Below are positions 1-7,795 of a stretch of 7,795 nucleotides of DNA, piece after piece. The stretch lies in assembly GCA_001872985.1 (NCBI GenBank), contig MNYA01000138.1, positions 1 through 7,795 of the forward strand. The letters are read 5' to 3'. Position 1 is the first letter of the stretch; each line of letters starts with the position of its first letter. The position numbers and the translations under genes were made by a program. The notes below the pieces were generated by a model. That model saw only the letters and a program-made list of their open reading frames with translations. It searched no databases and was not told the DNA's origin. Source of the stretch: a bacterium CG2_30_54_10. Lineage in GTDB: Bacteria > Muiribacteriota > Ozemobacteria > Ozemobacterales > Ozemobacteraceae.

Positions 1-153
1 CCAATCTCGAAGAGTAAAGACGATTTTTTTGTAGAGACGCGTTTTACCGTGTCTCAAGAACGGAAGCGAATGCGCCTGAACTTTCTAAAGCCGTTATTGT
101 GGCCCTCCATGAGACATATTTCAACCCAACATTTAAAAAGGGTAAAACGATGA
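1..153 (+). CDS. Possible 3' end of an upstream gene (partial, unidentified)
   Basis: Reading frame 1 is open from the left edge to a TGA at 151-153, giving 50 codons. I do not recognise the product. It is rich in basic residues, especially in the last third, and ends LKRVKR. Its stop overlaps the ATG of ugd (150-152) in an ATGA arrangement, the same junction seen twice more in this operon (ugd/nucleotidyltransferase and pseB/pseC), which is the main reason to suspect it is real. Against it: the stretch is short, the codon pattern is not clearly coding, and the ugd frame itself is also open from base 18, so openness alone proves little. If real, it would be a promoter-distal part of the same transcription unit, with the ugd ribosome binding site inside its last codons. 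Confidence 0.3.
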   Translation, partial: PISKSKDDFFVETRFTVSQERKRMRLNFLKPLLWPSMRHISTQHLKRVKR

Positions 154-1469
154 AAATTGGGGTAATCGGAACAGGGTACGTCGGGCTTGTCACGGGGACT
201 TGTTTCGCCGAGTCGGGAAACGATGTGATCTGCGTTGATACTGATGAGGGCAAGATCGATCGGATCAAGCGCGGCGAGATTCCTATTTTCGAACCCGGCT
301 TGGAAGAGCTTGTAAAACGGAATTTCGCCGAAGAGAGGCTTTCCTTCACCACCCGGATCCAGGATGCGGTCAAGCGTGCTTTGATTCTTATCATTTGCGT
401 GGGGACTCCGCCCGCGAAGGATGGTTCCGCCGATCTGAAATATGTGTTGAAGGTTGCCCACGACATCGGGACCTATATGACAAGTTTCAAAATCGTCGTG
501 AACAAGTCCACGGTCCCAGTCGGAACGGGAGATCTGGTCCGACAGGCGATCGAGGAAGAGCAGAAGCGCCGCGGTGAGGATGTTCCCTTCGATGTCGTCA
601 GCAATCCGGAGTTCCTCAAGGAGGGAAACGCGATCGACGATTTCATGAAACCCGATCGCGTGGTGGTGGGATGTGATGATCCCCGCACGGCCGAGATAAT
701 GAAGGAGCTGTATGCCCCCTTCGTCCGAACCGAAAAGCCCATCCTGATCATGGGGGTCAGATCGGCGGAAATGACCAAATACGCGGCGAATGCAATGCTG
801 GCGACCAAAATTTCCTTCATCAACGACATCGCCAATCTCTGCGAGCTGGTCGGCGCGAATGTCGACAACGTTCGGAAGGGCATCGGGTCCGATGCACGCA
901 TCGGATACCAGTTTATTTTTCCCGGCGCAGGTTACGGTGGAAGCTGTTTCCCGAAGGATGTTCAGGCATTGATCCGCACGGCGGGGGAGCATAAATATCC
1001 GCTGGCAATCCTTCAGGCGGTTGAAGAGGTGAATTCCCGCCAGAAGTGCGTTCTTTTCAACAAGGTTTTCAAAGCGTTTTCGGGAAATCTGAAGGGCCGG
1101 ACGATCGCGGTCTGGGGTTTGGCATTCAAGCCGAACACCGACGACATGCGTGATGCCCCGGCGGTTGTCGTGATCGGGAAACTCCTTGAAGCGGGAGCGA
1201 AGGTCAAAGCCTACGATCCTGAGGCAACGAACGAGGGGCGCAAGATTTTCGGAGACAGGATTTCCTACGCCAAAAAAAGTTATGAAGCAGTCGAGGGCGC
1301 CGACGCTCTCATCGTCATAACCGAGTGGAACGAGTTTCGCCGGCCTGATTTCGATCGCATCAAAGCCCTTCTCGCACGTCCGCTTATTATCGACGGACGA
1401 AATCTTTTCGATCCTGAGAGGATGAAACAACTCGGGTTCGAATACCACTCGATCGGGAGAAACCAATGA
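150..1469 (+). CDS. ugd: UDP-glucose 6-dehydrogenase
   Basis: Oxidises UDP-glucose twice with NAD+ to UDP-glucuronate in the cytoplasm, supplying uronic acid for capsule, exopolysaccharide or LPS. The 439-residue product matches the usual bacterial length. The N-terminal Rossmann domain opens with GTGYVG (7-12). The catalytic set is visible: STVPVGT (120-126), NPEFLKEG (152-159, with Glu154 and Lys157), the Lys in EMTKYAANA (Lys210), and the nucleophile Cys266 in GGSCFPKD (263-270). The C-terminal UDP-binding domain carries WGLAFKPNTDDMRDAP (322-337). I chose ATG 150 because AAAAAGGG (135-142) lies 7 bases before it and the NAD motif then sits at the normal position. A GTG at 99 would add 17 residues with no family match. 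The stop overlaps the next start by 4 bases (ATGA), implying translational coupling. The closely related GDP-mannose and UDP-ManNAc dehydrogenases are less likely given galE nearby, but substrate is inferred. Confidence 0.95.
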   Translation: MKIGVIGTGYVGLVTGTCFAESGNDVICVDTDEGKIDRIKRGEIPIFEPGLEELVKRNFAEERLSFTTRIQDAVKRALILIICVGTPPAKDGSADLKYVLKVAHDIGTYMTSFKIVVNKSTVPVGTGDLVRQAIEEEQKRRGEDVPFDVVSNPEFLKEGNAIDDFMKPDRVVVGCDDPRTAEIMKELYAPFVRTEKPILIMGVRSAEMTKYAANAMLATKISFINDIANLCELVGANVDNVRKGIGSDARIGYQFIFPGAGYGGSCFPKDVQALIRTAGEHKYPLAILQAVEEVNSRQKCVLFNKVFKAFSGNLKGRTIAVWGLAFKPNTDDMRDAPAVVVIGKLLEAGAKVKAYDPEATNEGRKIFGDRISYAKKSYEAVEGADALIVITEWNEFRRPDFDRIKALLARPLIIDGRNLFDPERMKQLGFEYHSIGRNQ

Positions 1470-2476
1470 AAGTAATCCTTCCAACCGCGGGCAAAGGAAC
1501 ACGGCTTCGGCCGCACACTCATACCAAACCGAAGGCGCTTGTACGAGTTGCTGGAAAAACCATCCTCGAACACGTCATCGCGAGCTTCAGCAAGACGACG
1601 GTCGATGAATTCATCATCATCACTGATGAAAATGGCGTAATGATCGAGGATTTCTTCAGGCGGAAGTTTCCCGATAAACCGGTATCCTTCGTTCAGCAGC
1701 ATGAACTCCTCGGGCCTGCTCACGCGGTCTGGCTTGCGGCGCCAAGAATCCAGAAGGGCGATGATGTCCTGGTCGTTTTCAACGACACTCTTTTCGTCAC
1801 CGATCTGGCCCGAATCCCGAGGCTGAGCGAGGGCCTGGATGGCCTGATCTTTTCGAAGGAAGTTGAAGATTACAAGCGTTTCGGGGTCAATGTCATGAAG
1901 GGCGACATCATCGTCGACATGGTCGAGAAGCCGGACAAGCCCATCAGCAAGCTCGCCCAGGTCGGTTTGTACTACCTCCGGGACGGCCTCGGATTCATGG
2001 GTTACCTGGCCAAGGCCGTCGAGCGGAAGCTGACGGTCAAGGGTGAATACTACCTTCCCGATGTTTTCAAGCTGATGATCGACGATGGGCTGAAACTAGG
2101 CGCTCCGGAGATCGACGAGTGGCTCGATTGCGGGAAACCCGAAACCCTGCTGGCCAGCAATCGTTATCTGCTCGAACATAACCAGGCGAGTCATTTTTGC
2201 GTCGAAGGGTGCGTGATCATTCCACCGGTTGCAATTGATCCAACCGCAAAGGTGCATCATTCGGTCATTGGTCCGCACGTTTCGGTTGCCGAAGGGTGCG
2301 TGATTGAAGAATCGATCATCCGCGACAGCGTTATCAACGCTAATTCCATGCTGAGAAGCGTCATGCTTGAGAGTTCCTTGATCGGAGATTCGGTGACCAT
2401 GACCGGACTTCAGCAACGGATGAACATCGGCGACAACAGCGTCATCGATTTGGGCGGCAGCGAGTCTGCCCGCTAA
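1466..2476 (+). CDS. Sugar-1-phosphate nucleotidyltransferase, RmlA/GlmU-like with beta-helix tail
   Basis: Joins a sugar 1-phosphate to an NTP, releasing pyrophosphate and giving an NDP-sugar. The 336-residue product has an N-terminal nucleotidyltransferase domain (about 1-235) with the nucleotide loop AGKGTRLRP (8-16), the TKPKAL lysine (Lys23), a metal-site segment FNDTLF (105-110, with DT where RmlA usually has GDN), EKP (154-156), GEYYLPDV (193-200) and WLDCGKPETLL (219-229). From about 247 to 325, hexapeptide-like repeats of I/V-rich turns indicate a left-handed beta-helix, as in RmlA-like and GlmU-like long forms. The start is set by GGGAGA (1455-1460), 5 bases upstream, and by the ATGA overlap with ugd. 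Annotation pipelines often call this family glucose-1-phosphate thymidylyltransferase. Its place between ugd and galE suggests UTP and glucose 1-phosphate as substrates, but that is inference, and no rmlBCD genes are present to favour dTDP-glucose. The helix may be structural or an acyltransferase remnant. Confidence 0.85.
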   Translation: MKVILPTAGKGTRLRPHTHTKPKALVRVAGKTILEHVIASFSKTTVDEFIIITDENGVMIEDFFRRKFPDKPVSFVQQHELLGPAHAVWLAAPRIQKGDDVLVVFNDTLFVTDLARIPRLSEGLDGLIFSKEVEDYKRFGVNVMKGDIIVDMVEKPDKPISKLAQVGLYYLRDGLGFMGYLAKAVERKLTVKGEYYLPDVFKLMIDDGLKLGAPEIDEWLDCGKPETLLASNRYLLEHNQASHFCVEGCVIIPPVAIDPTAKVHHSVIGPHVSVAEGCVIEESIIRDSVINANSMLRSVMLESSLIGDSVTMTGLQQRMNIGDNSVIDLGGSESAR

Positions 2477-2488
2477 GTACCACATCCA

Positions 2489-3484
2489 ATGAATTTCGAC
2501 AAAAGAGTTTTGGTTACCGGCGGGGCGGGCTATATTGGTTCCCATGCCTGCAAAGCTTTGAAGAAAGCGGGTCTGTTCCCCGTCACATTCGACAACCTTG
2601 TCTACGGCCATCGGGATGCGGTCAAGTGGGGGCCGTTAATTGAGGGCGACCTGACCGATTTGGAGGAGATCAGCGCCGCTGTCCGTGAGGTCAAGCCGGT
2701 TGCCGTGATGCATTTCGCCGCTTACGCATACGTCGGCGAGTCGGTTAAAAACCCTGGAAAGTATTACCGCAATAACGTTCTGGGAAGCCTGAACCTTCTT
2801 GAAGCGATGCGGGATTCCGGGGTCGATAAACTGGTCTTCAGCTCGAGCTGTTCAACTTACGGGGTTCCCGAGCGGGTTCCAATTTCCGAAGGCCACACGC
2901 AAAACCCGGTAAATCCTTATGGCGCGACCAAGTTGATGATGGAACGGATGATGGCCGATTTTTCGAATGCGCACGGGTTGAAATTCGTTGCATTGCGTTA
3001 TTTCAACGCTGCCGGATCCGATCCGGAGTGCGAGATCGGGGAACGGCACGACCCTGAAACCCATCTCATCCCGTTGGTTCTCGACGCCGCCTTGGGACGC
3101 CGCCCGTTCGTAACCGTGTTTGGAGAAGATTATCCAACTCCGGACGGAACATGCATTCGTGATTACATACACGTTTCAGACTTGGCCGAGGCGCATCTTC
3201 TGGCCTTGGGTTACCTTGACCGGGCCGGAGAACGCCGGGCTTTCAATCTCGGCAATGGAACGGGTTACTCGGTGAAAGAGGTGATCCGGGTTGCCGAGCA
3301 GGTGAGCGGTCGTCAGGTGCCGGTTCGTGTTGGAGCGCGTCGGGAAGGGGATCCGCCACAGCTTGTTGGAGATGCAAGCCTCGCACGAAAAGAGCTGGGT
3401 TGGAACCCTCGTTACGGTGATCTGAAGATGATTCTTTCTCACGCCTGGGAGCACCGGCGCAAAATTGCCGGAATTAGGAATTAG
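2489..3484 (+). CDS. galE: UDP-glucose 4-epimerase
   Basis: Interconverts UDP-glucose and UDP-galactose (or the GlcNAc/GalNAc pair in broad-specificity members) through a 4-keto intermediate with bound NAD+. It is an extended short-chain dehydrogenase of 331 residues, normal for GalE. Visible motifs are the NAD loop GGAGYIGSH (11-19), HFAAYAYVGESV (75-86), the catalytic Ser in SSSCSTYG (about Ser122), Tyr144 and Lys148 in NPYGATK, YFNAAGSDP (171-179), and RDYIHVSDLA (224-233). It follows the nucleotidyltransferase by 12 bases. No clear ribosome binding site precedes ATG 2489, but the start is supported by the position of the NAD motif, so translation may depend on coupling. The last codons (GIRN) and the TAG stop lie inside a short tandem-repeat tract, so the natural C-terminus may have been slightly altered. 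GlcNAc versus Glc preference cannot be settled by eye. Confidence 0.93.
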   Translation: MNFDKRVLVTGGAGYIGSHACKALKKAGLFPVTFDNLVYGHRDAVKWGPLIEGDLTDLEEISAAVREVKPVAVMHFAAYAYVGESVKNPGKYYRNNVLGSLNLLEAMRDSGVDKLVFSSSCSTYGVPERVPISEGHTQNPVNPYGATKLMMERMMADFSNAHGLKFVALRYFNAAGSDPECEIGERHDPETHLIPLVLDAALGRRPFVTVFGEDYPTPDGTCIRDYIHVSDLAEAHLLALGYLDRAGERRAFNLGNGTGYSVKEVIRVAEQVSGRQVPVRVGARREGDPPQLVGDASLARKELGWNPRYGDLKMILSHAWEHRRKIAGIRN

Positions 3485-3507
3485 CTGATTTGCTGATTAG
3501 CTGAAAT
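3470..3507 (+). repeat. Short tandem repeats spanning the galE stop
   Basis: Two exact copies of GGAATTA (3470-3476, 3477-3483) run directly into three 8-base units: GCTGATTT (3484-3491), GCTGATTA (3492-3499) and the degenerate GCTGAAAT (3500-3507). The first repeat encodes the last galE residues and, with the following G, forms the TAG stop at 3482-3484. The tract is AT-richer than the genes on either side and fills most of the gap between the two pathway modules. Its function is unknown. Confidence 0.7.
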
Positions 3508-3518
3508 TTATCAATTGA

Positions 3519-5707
<2,189 letters not shown>

Positions 5708-5720
5708 GGAGCTTTTGGCC

Positions 5721-5727
5721 AGGGAGG
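5721..5727 (+). promoter_or_regulatory. Ribosome binding site deciding the pseF start
   Basis: AGGGAGG is a near-perfect Shine-Dalgarno sequence, 5 bases before GTG 5733 and 8 before TTG 5736. Its position inside the longer reading (TTG 5715) argues that translation starts downstream of it. Confidence 0.6.
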
Positions 5728-5732
5728 TTGTC

Positions 5733-6515
5733 GTGTTGAACCCCGAAGTTGCGACCCAGGTTGTCATTCAAGCCCGGATGGGTTCTACGAGGCTTCCCGG
5801 CAAGGTTCTCCTTCCGCTGAATGGAATTTCAGTCCTCGGGCACGTGGTAAGGCGTGCTGCCGCCGCGGCCCGCGTCGATCGCGTGGTGGTAGCTACCAGC
5901 GAACTTTGCGAAGACGATCGGATCGTCGAATGGTGCCGCGACAATGCTGTCAACTGCTCGCGCGGGTCGGCCACCGATGTGCTTGCACGGTTTGTCACCA
6001 CGGTTGGCGAATGGCCCTGCAAGACGGTCGTCCGTATTACCGGCGATTGTCCGGCGGTAGACCCGGGGACGGTGGATGCGGTGGTCTGTCATTTGCTCGA
6101 TGGGGATTTCGAATACGTTTCCAATTTACATCCGCCGAGTCTTCCCATAGGATTCGACGTTGAGGCGCTTCCAGCGCAGGTGTTAAGAAAGGTTGCAGGT
6201 ATTGCAACGCTTCCGTCGCACAGGGAGCATGTAACATTGTACATTCGAGAGAAATGTGATACTTTTCGTTTTGGAAACGTTTCTTTTGGACGTGTTCTGA
6301 CCGAAGGTCGGTTCGTCATTGACCACCCCCAGGATTACGATTTTTTTCAGCGTCTCTATGCGCTGATTCCGGATTCAATCCAGCTGACCTCGGTCTATGA
6401 ATTGTTGAATCTGGCTGCTCTTCACCCTGAGATTTCGGCTTTGAACTCATCCATCGATCGGTATGAAGGCGTCAGGAAATCAGTCGGGAAAGAAGGACGG
6501 AAGCTCAACCTGTGA
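5733..6515 (+). CDS. pseF: SpsF-type cytidylyltransferase in the PseF position
   Basis: Probably activates the finished nonulosonic acid with CTP to give the CMP-sugar used by glycosyltransferases. The 260-residue product matches the SpsF (COG1861) family: QARMGSTRLPGK (13-24) is the nucleotide-binding signature, followed by VVVATS, RGSATDVLARF, RITGDCPAVDP (the acidic metal-site segment), FDVEAL and REHVTLYIR. This differs from the NeuA-like PseF of Campylobacter and Helicobacter. The start is uncertain. I use GTG 5733 because AGGGAGG (5721-5727) precedes it by 5 bases; TTG 5736 (8 bases after the same site) is equally possible. A TTG at 5715 would place this site inside the gene and has only TGAGGAG 3 bases upstream. 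The gene follows pseC by 25 bases. CMP-pseudaminate as product is inferred from context. Bases about 6180-6300 look AT-richer than the rest, without disrupting the frame. Confidence 0.85.
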   Translation: MLNPEVATQVVIQARMGSTRLPGKVLLPLNGISVLGHVVRRAAAAARVDRVVVATSELCEDDRIVEWCRDNAVNCSRGSATDVLARFVTTVGEWPCKTVVRITGDCPAVDPGTVDAVVCHLLDGDFEYVSNLHPPSLPIGFDVEALPAQVLRKVAGIATLPSHREHVTLYIREKCDTFRFGNVSFGRVLTEGRFVIDHPQDYDFFQRLYALIPDSIQLTSVYELLNLAALHPEISALNSSIDRYEGVRKSVGKEGRKLNL

Positions 6516-6557
6516 GAGAGCTGCGAGAGAAATGCGAGGGAGCTGTGAGAGAATGAG
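6514..6557 (+). repeat. Imperfect 22-base tandem duplication, purine-rich
   Basis: Copy 1 is 6514-6535 and copy 2 is 6536-6557, both built on GAGRGAGCTGYGAGAGAA. The first 18 positions agree at 16. A one-A difference then shifts the following ATG, so the ATGs at 6532 and 6553 are 21 bases apart and in the same frame. The pair fills nearly the whole gap between pseF and pseG. Each copy is purine-rich and resembles a weak ribosome binding site followed by ATG. Confidence 0.65.
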
Positions 6558-6564
6558 CGCGTGA
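6532..6564 (+). CDS. Possible 10-codon leader ORF coupled to pseG
   Basis: ATG 6532 opens a 10-codon frame (MRGSCERMSA) that ends at TGA 6562-6564, overlapping the GTG start of pseG (6561-6563) as GTGA. Purine-rich GAGAGAG (6514-6520) lies 11 bases upstream. Both ATGs of the 22-base duplication fall in this frame. It could feed ribosomes onto the pseG start, but a frame this short arises easily by chance and no conserved peptide is recognised. Confidence 0.2.
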   Translation: MRGSCERMSA

Positions 6565-7601
6565 CGATGAACGCGAAGCGGGTTCTGTTCAGAGCTGACG
6601 GAGGCGCAGCTCTGGGTTTGGGGCATCTGATGCGATGCAGGACTCTCGCCCTGGAATTGAGGCGGCAGGGTTGGGACCCGGTCTTCTATTCGGCGGTGGA
6701 ACCGTTCCCCGGCCCGCTGGTTGACGAAACCGGGCATCCGCTAACGATTGTCAAGGTCGATCCGGCCATGAGCGAGGATCCCGGCCAGGGAGCGGACACC
6801 GTAAAGGTTGCGCGAGAGATGCAGGTTGAAGTGATTATCGTAGACCACTATGGTTTCCGGACCGAAGATTTTCAGAAAATCATGGATGCCGGTCTACCGG
6901 CTGTTTGCATTGATGATCTTGGCAACCGCGATCTTCCGATTGACATGGTGATTAATCCAAACCCGCTGGTGACTCCGGCATTGTACAAATGGCAGGCTAT
7001 TCCGGTTTCACTTACCGGGGAAATGTACACAATGATCCGACCGGAGATACTTGATGTTCAGCGAAGGGCCGGTTTTCATGAAGAGGGTTCCCTGTTCATT
7101 TCGCTTGGCGGGGGGGATGTTGCCGGGCTTTCCCTCGAAGTCCTTCATTCGATTCCCTACGATATCGACCGACCGATTGTCGTTTCGATTTCCGAAGCAT
7201 GTCCTCGGCTGCTTTTGGAAATCTGGGTGGCCACCGACCCGAGCCGGCGTGGTCTCAACGTCGACCACCGAAATTTTCCCGATTTGCTTTCGCAGGCCGG
7301 CCTTGCGATCACCGGCGGGGGAACGACCCTCTGGGAACTTTACTACATCGGCATTCCGGGAGTCGCGGTTGTCTGGGTCGGAAATCAGAAGCATACCACT
7401 TCGGTAATTCGCCGTAAGCAAACCAGCCTTCTGGTTGATTTTCAAGCGGGGTTCGATGCTGAGGCTTTTCGCGGGGCGATGATGAAGCTTCTGACCGACC
7501 CGGATTTGCGTGATAGCATGGTTCGTAATCAGCAGGCGCTGATAGATGGTCAGGGCGCTCGCCGGGTGTCGGAAGCCATCGTCAAGCGTTACGATCGCTG
7601 A
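6561..7601 (+). CDS. pseG: UDP-2,4-diacetamido-2,4,6-trideoxy-altropyranose hydrolase, PseG
   Basis: Releases UDP from the 2,4-diacetamido sugar, giving the free 6-deoxy-altrose that the PseI synthase condenses with phosphoenolpyruvate. The 346-residue product has a GT-B-like fold related to MurG. The N-terminal domain carries FRADGG and GLGHLMRCRTLA (19-30), whose His22 corresponds to the catalytic His of characterised PseG. VIIVDHYGFR (91-100) and CIDDLGNR (116-123) are family-typical, as is MYTMIRPE (155-162). The C-terminal nucleotide-binding domain has SLGGGD (181-186) and ITGGGTTLWELYYIGIP (250-266). GTG 6561 is used because AGAGAA (6548-6553) sits about 7 bases upstream. ATG 6567, two codons in, is a fair alternative with no better ribosome binding site. 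It lies 45 bases after pseF, across the duplicated purine-rich spacer. SpsG is the near relative; the pseB/pseC context favours PseG. Confidence 0.9.
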   Translation: MTMNAKRVLFRADGGAALGLGHLMRCRTLALELRRQGWDPVFYSAVEPFPGPLVDETGHPLTIVKVDPAMSEDPGQGADTVKVAREMQVEVIIVDHYGFRTEDFQKIMDAGLPAVCIDDLGNRDLPIDMVINPNPLVTPALYKWQAIPVSLTGEMYTMIRPEILDVQRRAGFHEEGSLFISLGGGDVAGLSLEVLHSIPYDIDRPIVVSISEACPRLLLEIWVATDPSRRGLNVDHRNFPDLLSQAGLAITGGGTTLWELYYIGIPGVAVVWVGNQKHTTSVIRRKQTSLLVDFQAGFDAEAFRGAMMKLLTDPDLRDSMVRNQQALIDGQGARRVSEAIVKRYDR

Positions 7602-7651
7602 GGGATTTGCTTTTATCGAGGAGACACCAGCGCCACGGATGCGGAATGTGG

Positions 7652-7682
7652 CCGCCGCGCCACGATGGCGCAGTCCTGGCGG
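7652..7682 (+). other. GC-rich hairpin downstream of pseG
   Basis: GCGCCA (7657-7662) pairs perfectly with TGGCGC (7666-7671) across a 3-base loop. CCGCC (7652-7656) can extend the stem with GGCGG (7678-7682) past a 6-base one-sided bulge. No T-run follows directly (the nearest is TTCTTTTTC about 30 bases on), so it is not a standard intrinsic terminator. It might slow transcription or protect the 3' end of the pse transcript. Confidence 0.4.
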
Positions 7683-7776
7683 ACACCACGGCTCGACCAT
7701 CCTGGCCGATGTTCTTTTTCCGGTGGTTTCCTGGTATCATCTCAATAAGTCGGGGGAAGAGTGAAGGCAGACCGGA

Positions 7777-7791
7777 GGGCGCAAAGCGCCC
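7777..7791. other. Perfect 6-bp inverted repeat at the window edge
   Basis: GGGCGC (7777-7782) and GCGCCC (7786-7791) form a perfect stem around an AAA loop. The window ends 4 bases later, so whether a T-run follows, or whether it lies within the next gene, cannot be seen. Confidence 0.4.
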
Positions 7792-7795
7792 GACC

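Larger units (their letters stand above)
7602..7795. other. Gap after pseG, no complete gene recognised
   Basis: These 194 bases to the right edge contain no recognisable complete gene. One frame that begins inside pseG stays open to a TGA at 7762-7764, and its first internal ATG is at 7639, but it lacks a well-placed ribosome binding site and resembles nothing known. Two frames run open to the edge: from ATG 7709 (29 codons, opening MFFFRWFPGI) and from GTG 7761 (GGGGGAAG just upstream at 7752-7759). Either could be the start of the next gene. TGGTATCAT (7732-7740) resembles an extended -10 element, with no good -35. Confidence 0.5.

Noticed and set aside
24..55. T7 run (24-30) plus hairpin (34-41 with 48-55, loop TTTTAC) as a terminator
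   Set aside because: The T-run precedes the hairpin on the + strand. On the - strand it becomes an A-run after the hairpin. Neither order fits an intrinsic terminator, and the stretch may be coding.
97..120. Possible ugd promoter, TTGTGG with CATATT
   Set aside because: The spacer is only 12 bases, and no alternative pairing gave convincing -35 and -10 boxes.
54..1502. A 482-codon open frame on the minus strand opposite ugd
   Set aside because: It mirrors ugd almost exactly, has no recognisable domain, and ugd has every catalytic motif. Long antisense frames are common opposite genes with this codon bias.
3486..3514. Possible internal promoter before pseB (TATCAA as a -10)
   Set aside because: The -35 candidate at 17-base spacing (TGATTT) is poor, and the AT-rich repeat tract explains the resemblance.
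7703..7718. Sigma-54-like element (TGGCCGAT region)
   Set aside because: The required GC doublet is absent at the correct spacing from GG; the position holds T's.
7546..7764. A 72-codon plus-strand frame overlapping the pseG 3' end
   Set aside because: It overlaps pseG by 56 bases in another frame, lacks a placed ribosome binding site at either ATG, and has no recognisable similarity. Only its stop overlapping GTG 7761 is suggestive.

Overview
The window is a single-direction (+ strand) sugar-nucleotide operon from a bacterium of moderately high GC, with frequent GTG/TTG-type start options and two ATGA stop/start overlaps. The gene set (a surface-sugar module followed by pseudaminic-acid genes) suggests a bacterium with glycosylated surface structures such as flagella, pili, capsule or O-antigen. 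Nothing in the sequence fixes the taxon, and no mobile element, RNA gene or CRISPR array was seen.

Layout. Bases 1-153 hold an open frame entering from the left edge; its stop overlaps the ugd start, so it may be the 3' end of an upstream gene. Module 1 (150-3484) is ugd (UDP-glucose 6-dehydrogenase), an RmlA/GlmU-like sugar-1-phosphate nucleotidyltransferase with a C-terminal beta-helix, and galE (UDP-glucose 4-epimerase). Together they could make an NDP-hexose, probably UDP-glucose, and turn it into UDP-glucuronate and UDP-galactose. A 46-base AT-rich gap with short tandem repeats separates this from module 2.

Module 2 (3531-7601) is pseB, pseC, an SpsF-type cytidylyltransferase in the PseF position, and pseG. 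These are steps 1, 2, 4 and 6 of the route from UDP-GlcNAc to CMP-pseudaminic acid. The N-acetyltransferase (PseH, step 3) and the synthase (PseI, step 5) are not in the window and would be expected downstream or elsewhere. The order aminotransferase - SpsF - PseG/SpsG resembles the Bacillus subtilis sps (spore-coat polysaccharide) arrangement.

The last 194 bases contain no convincing complete gene. They hold two GC-rich hairpins, a weak extended -10 motif, and two frames that stay open to the right edge. The genes all belong to known families. The most unusual items are non-coding: the repeat array that forms the galE stop, and a 22-base duplication carrying a mini-ORF that ends on the pseG start.
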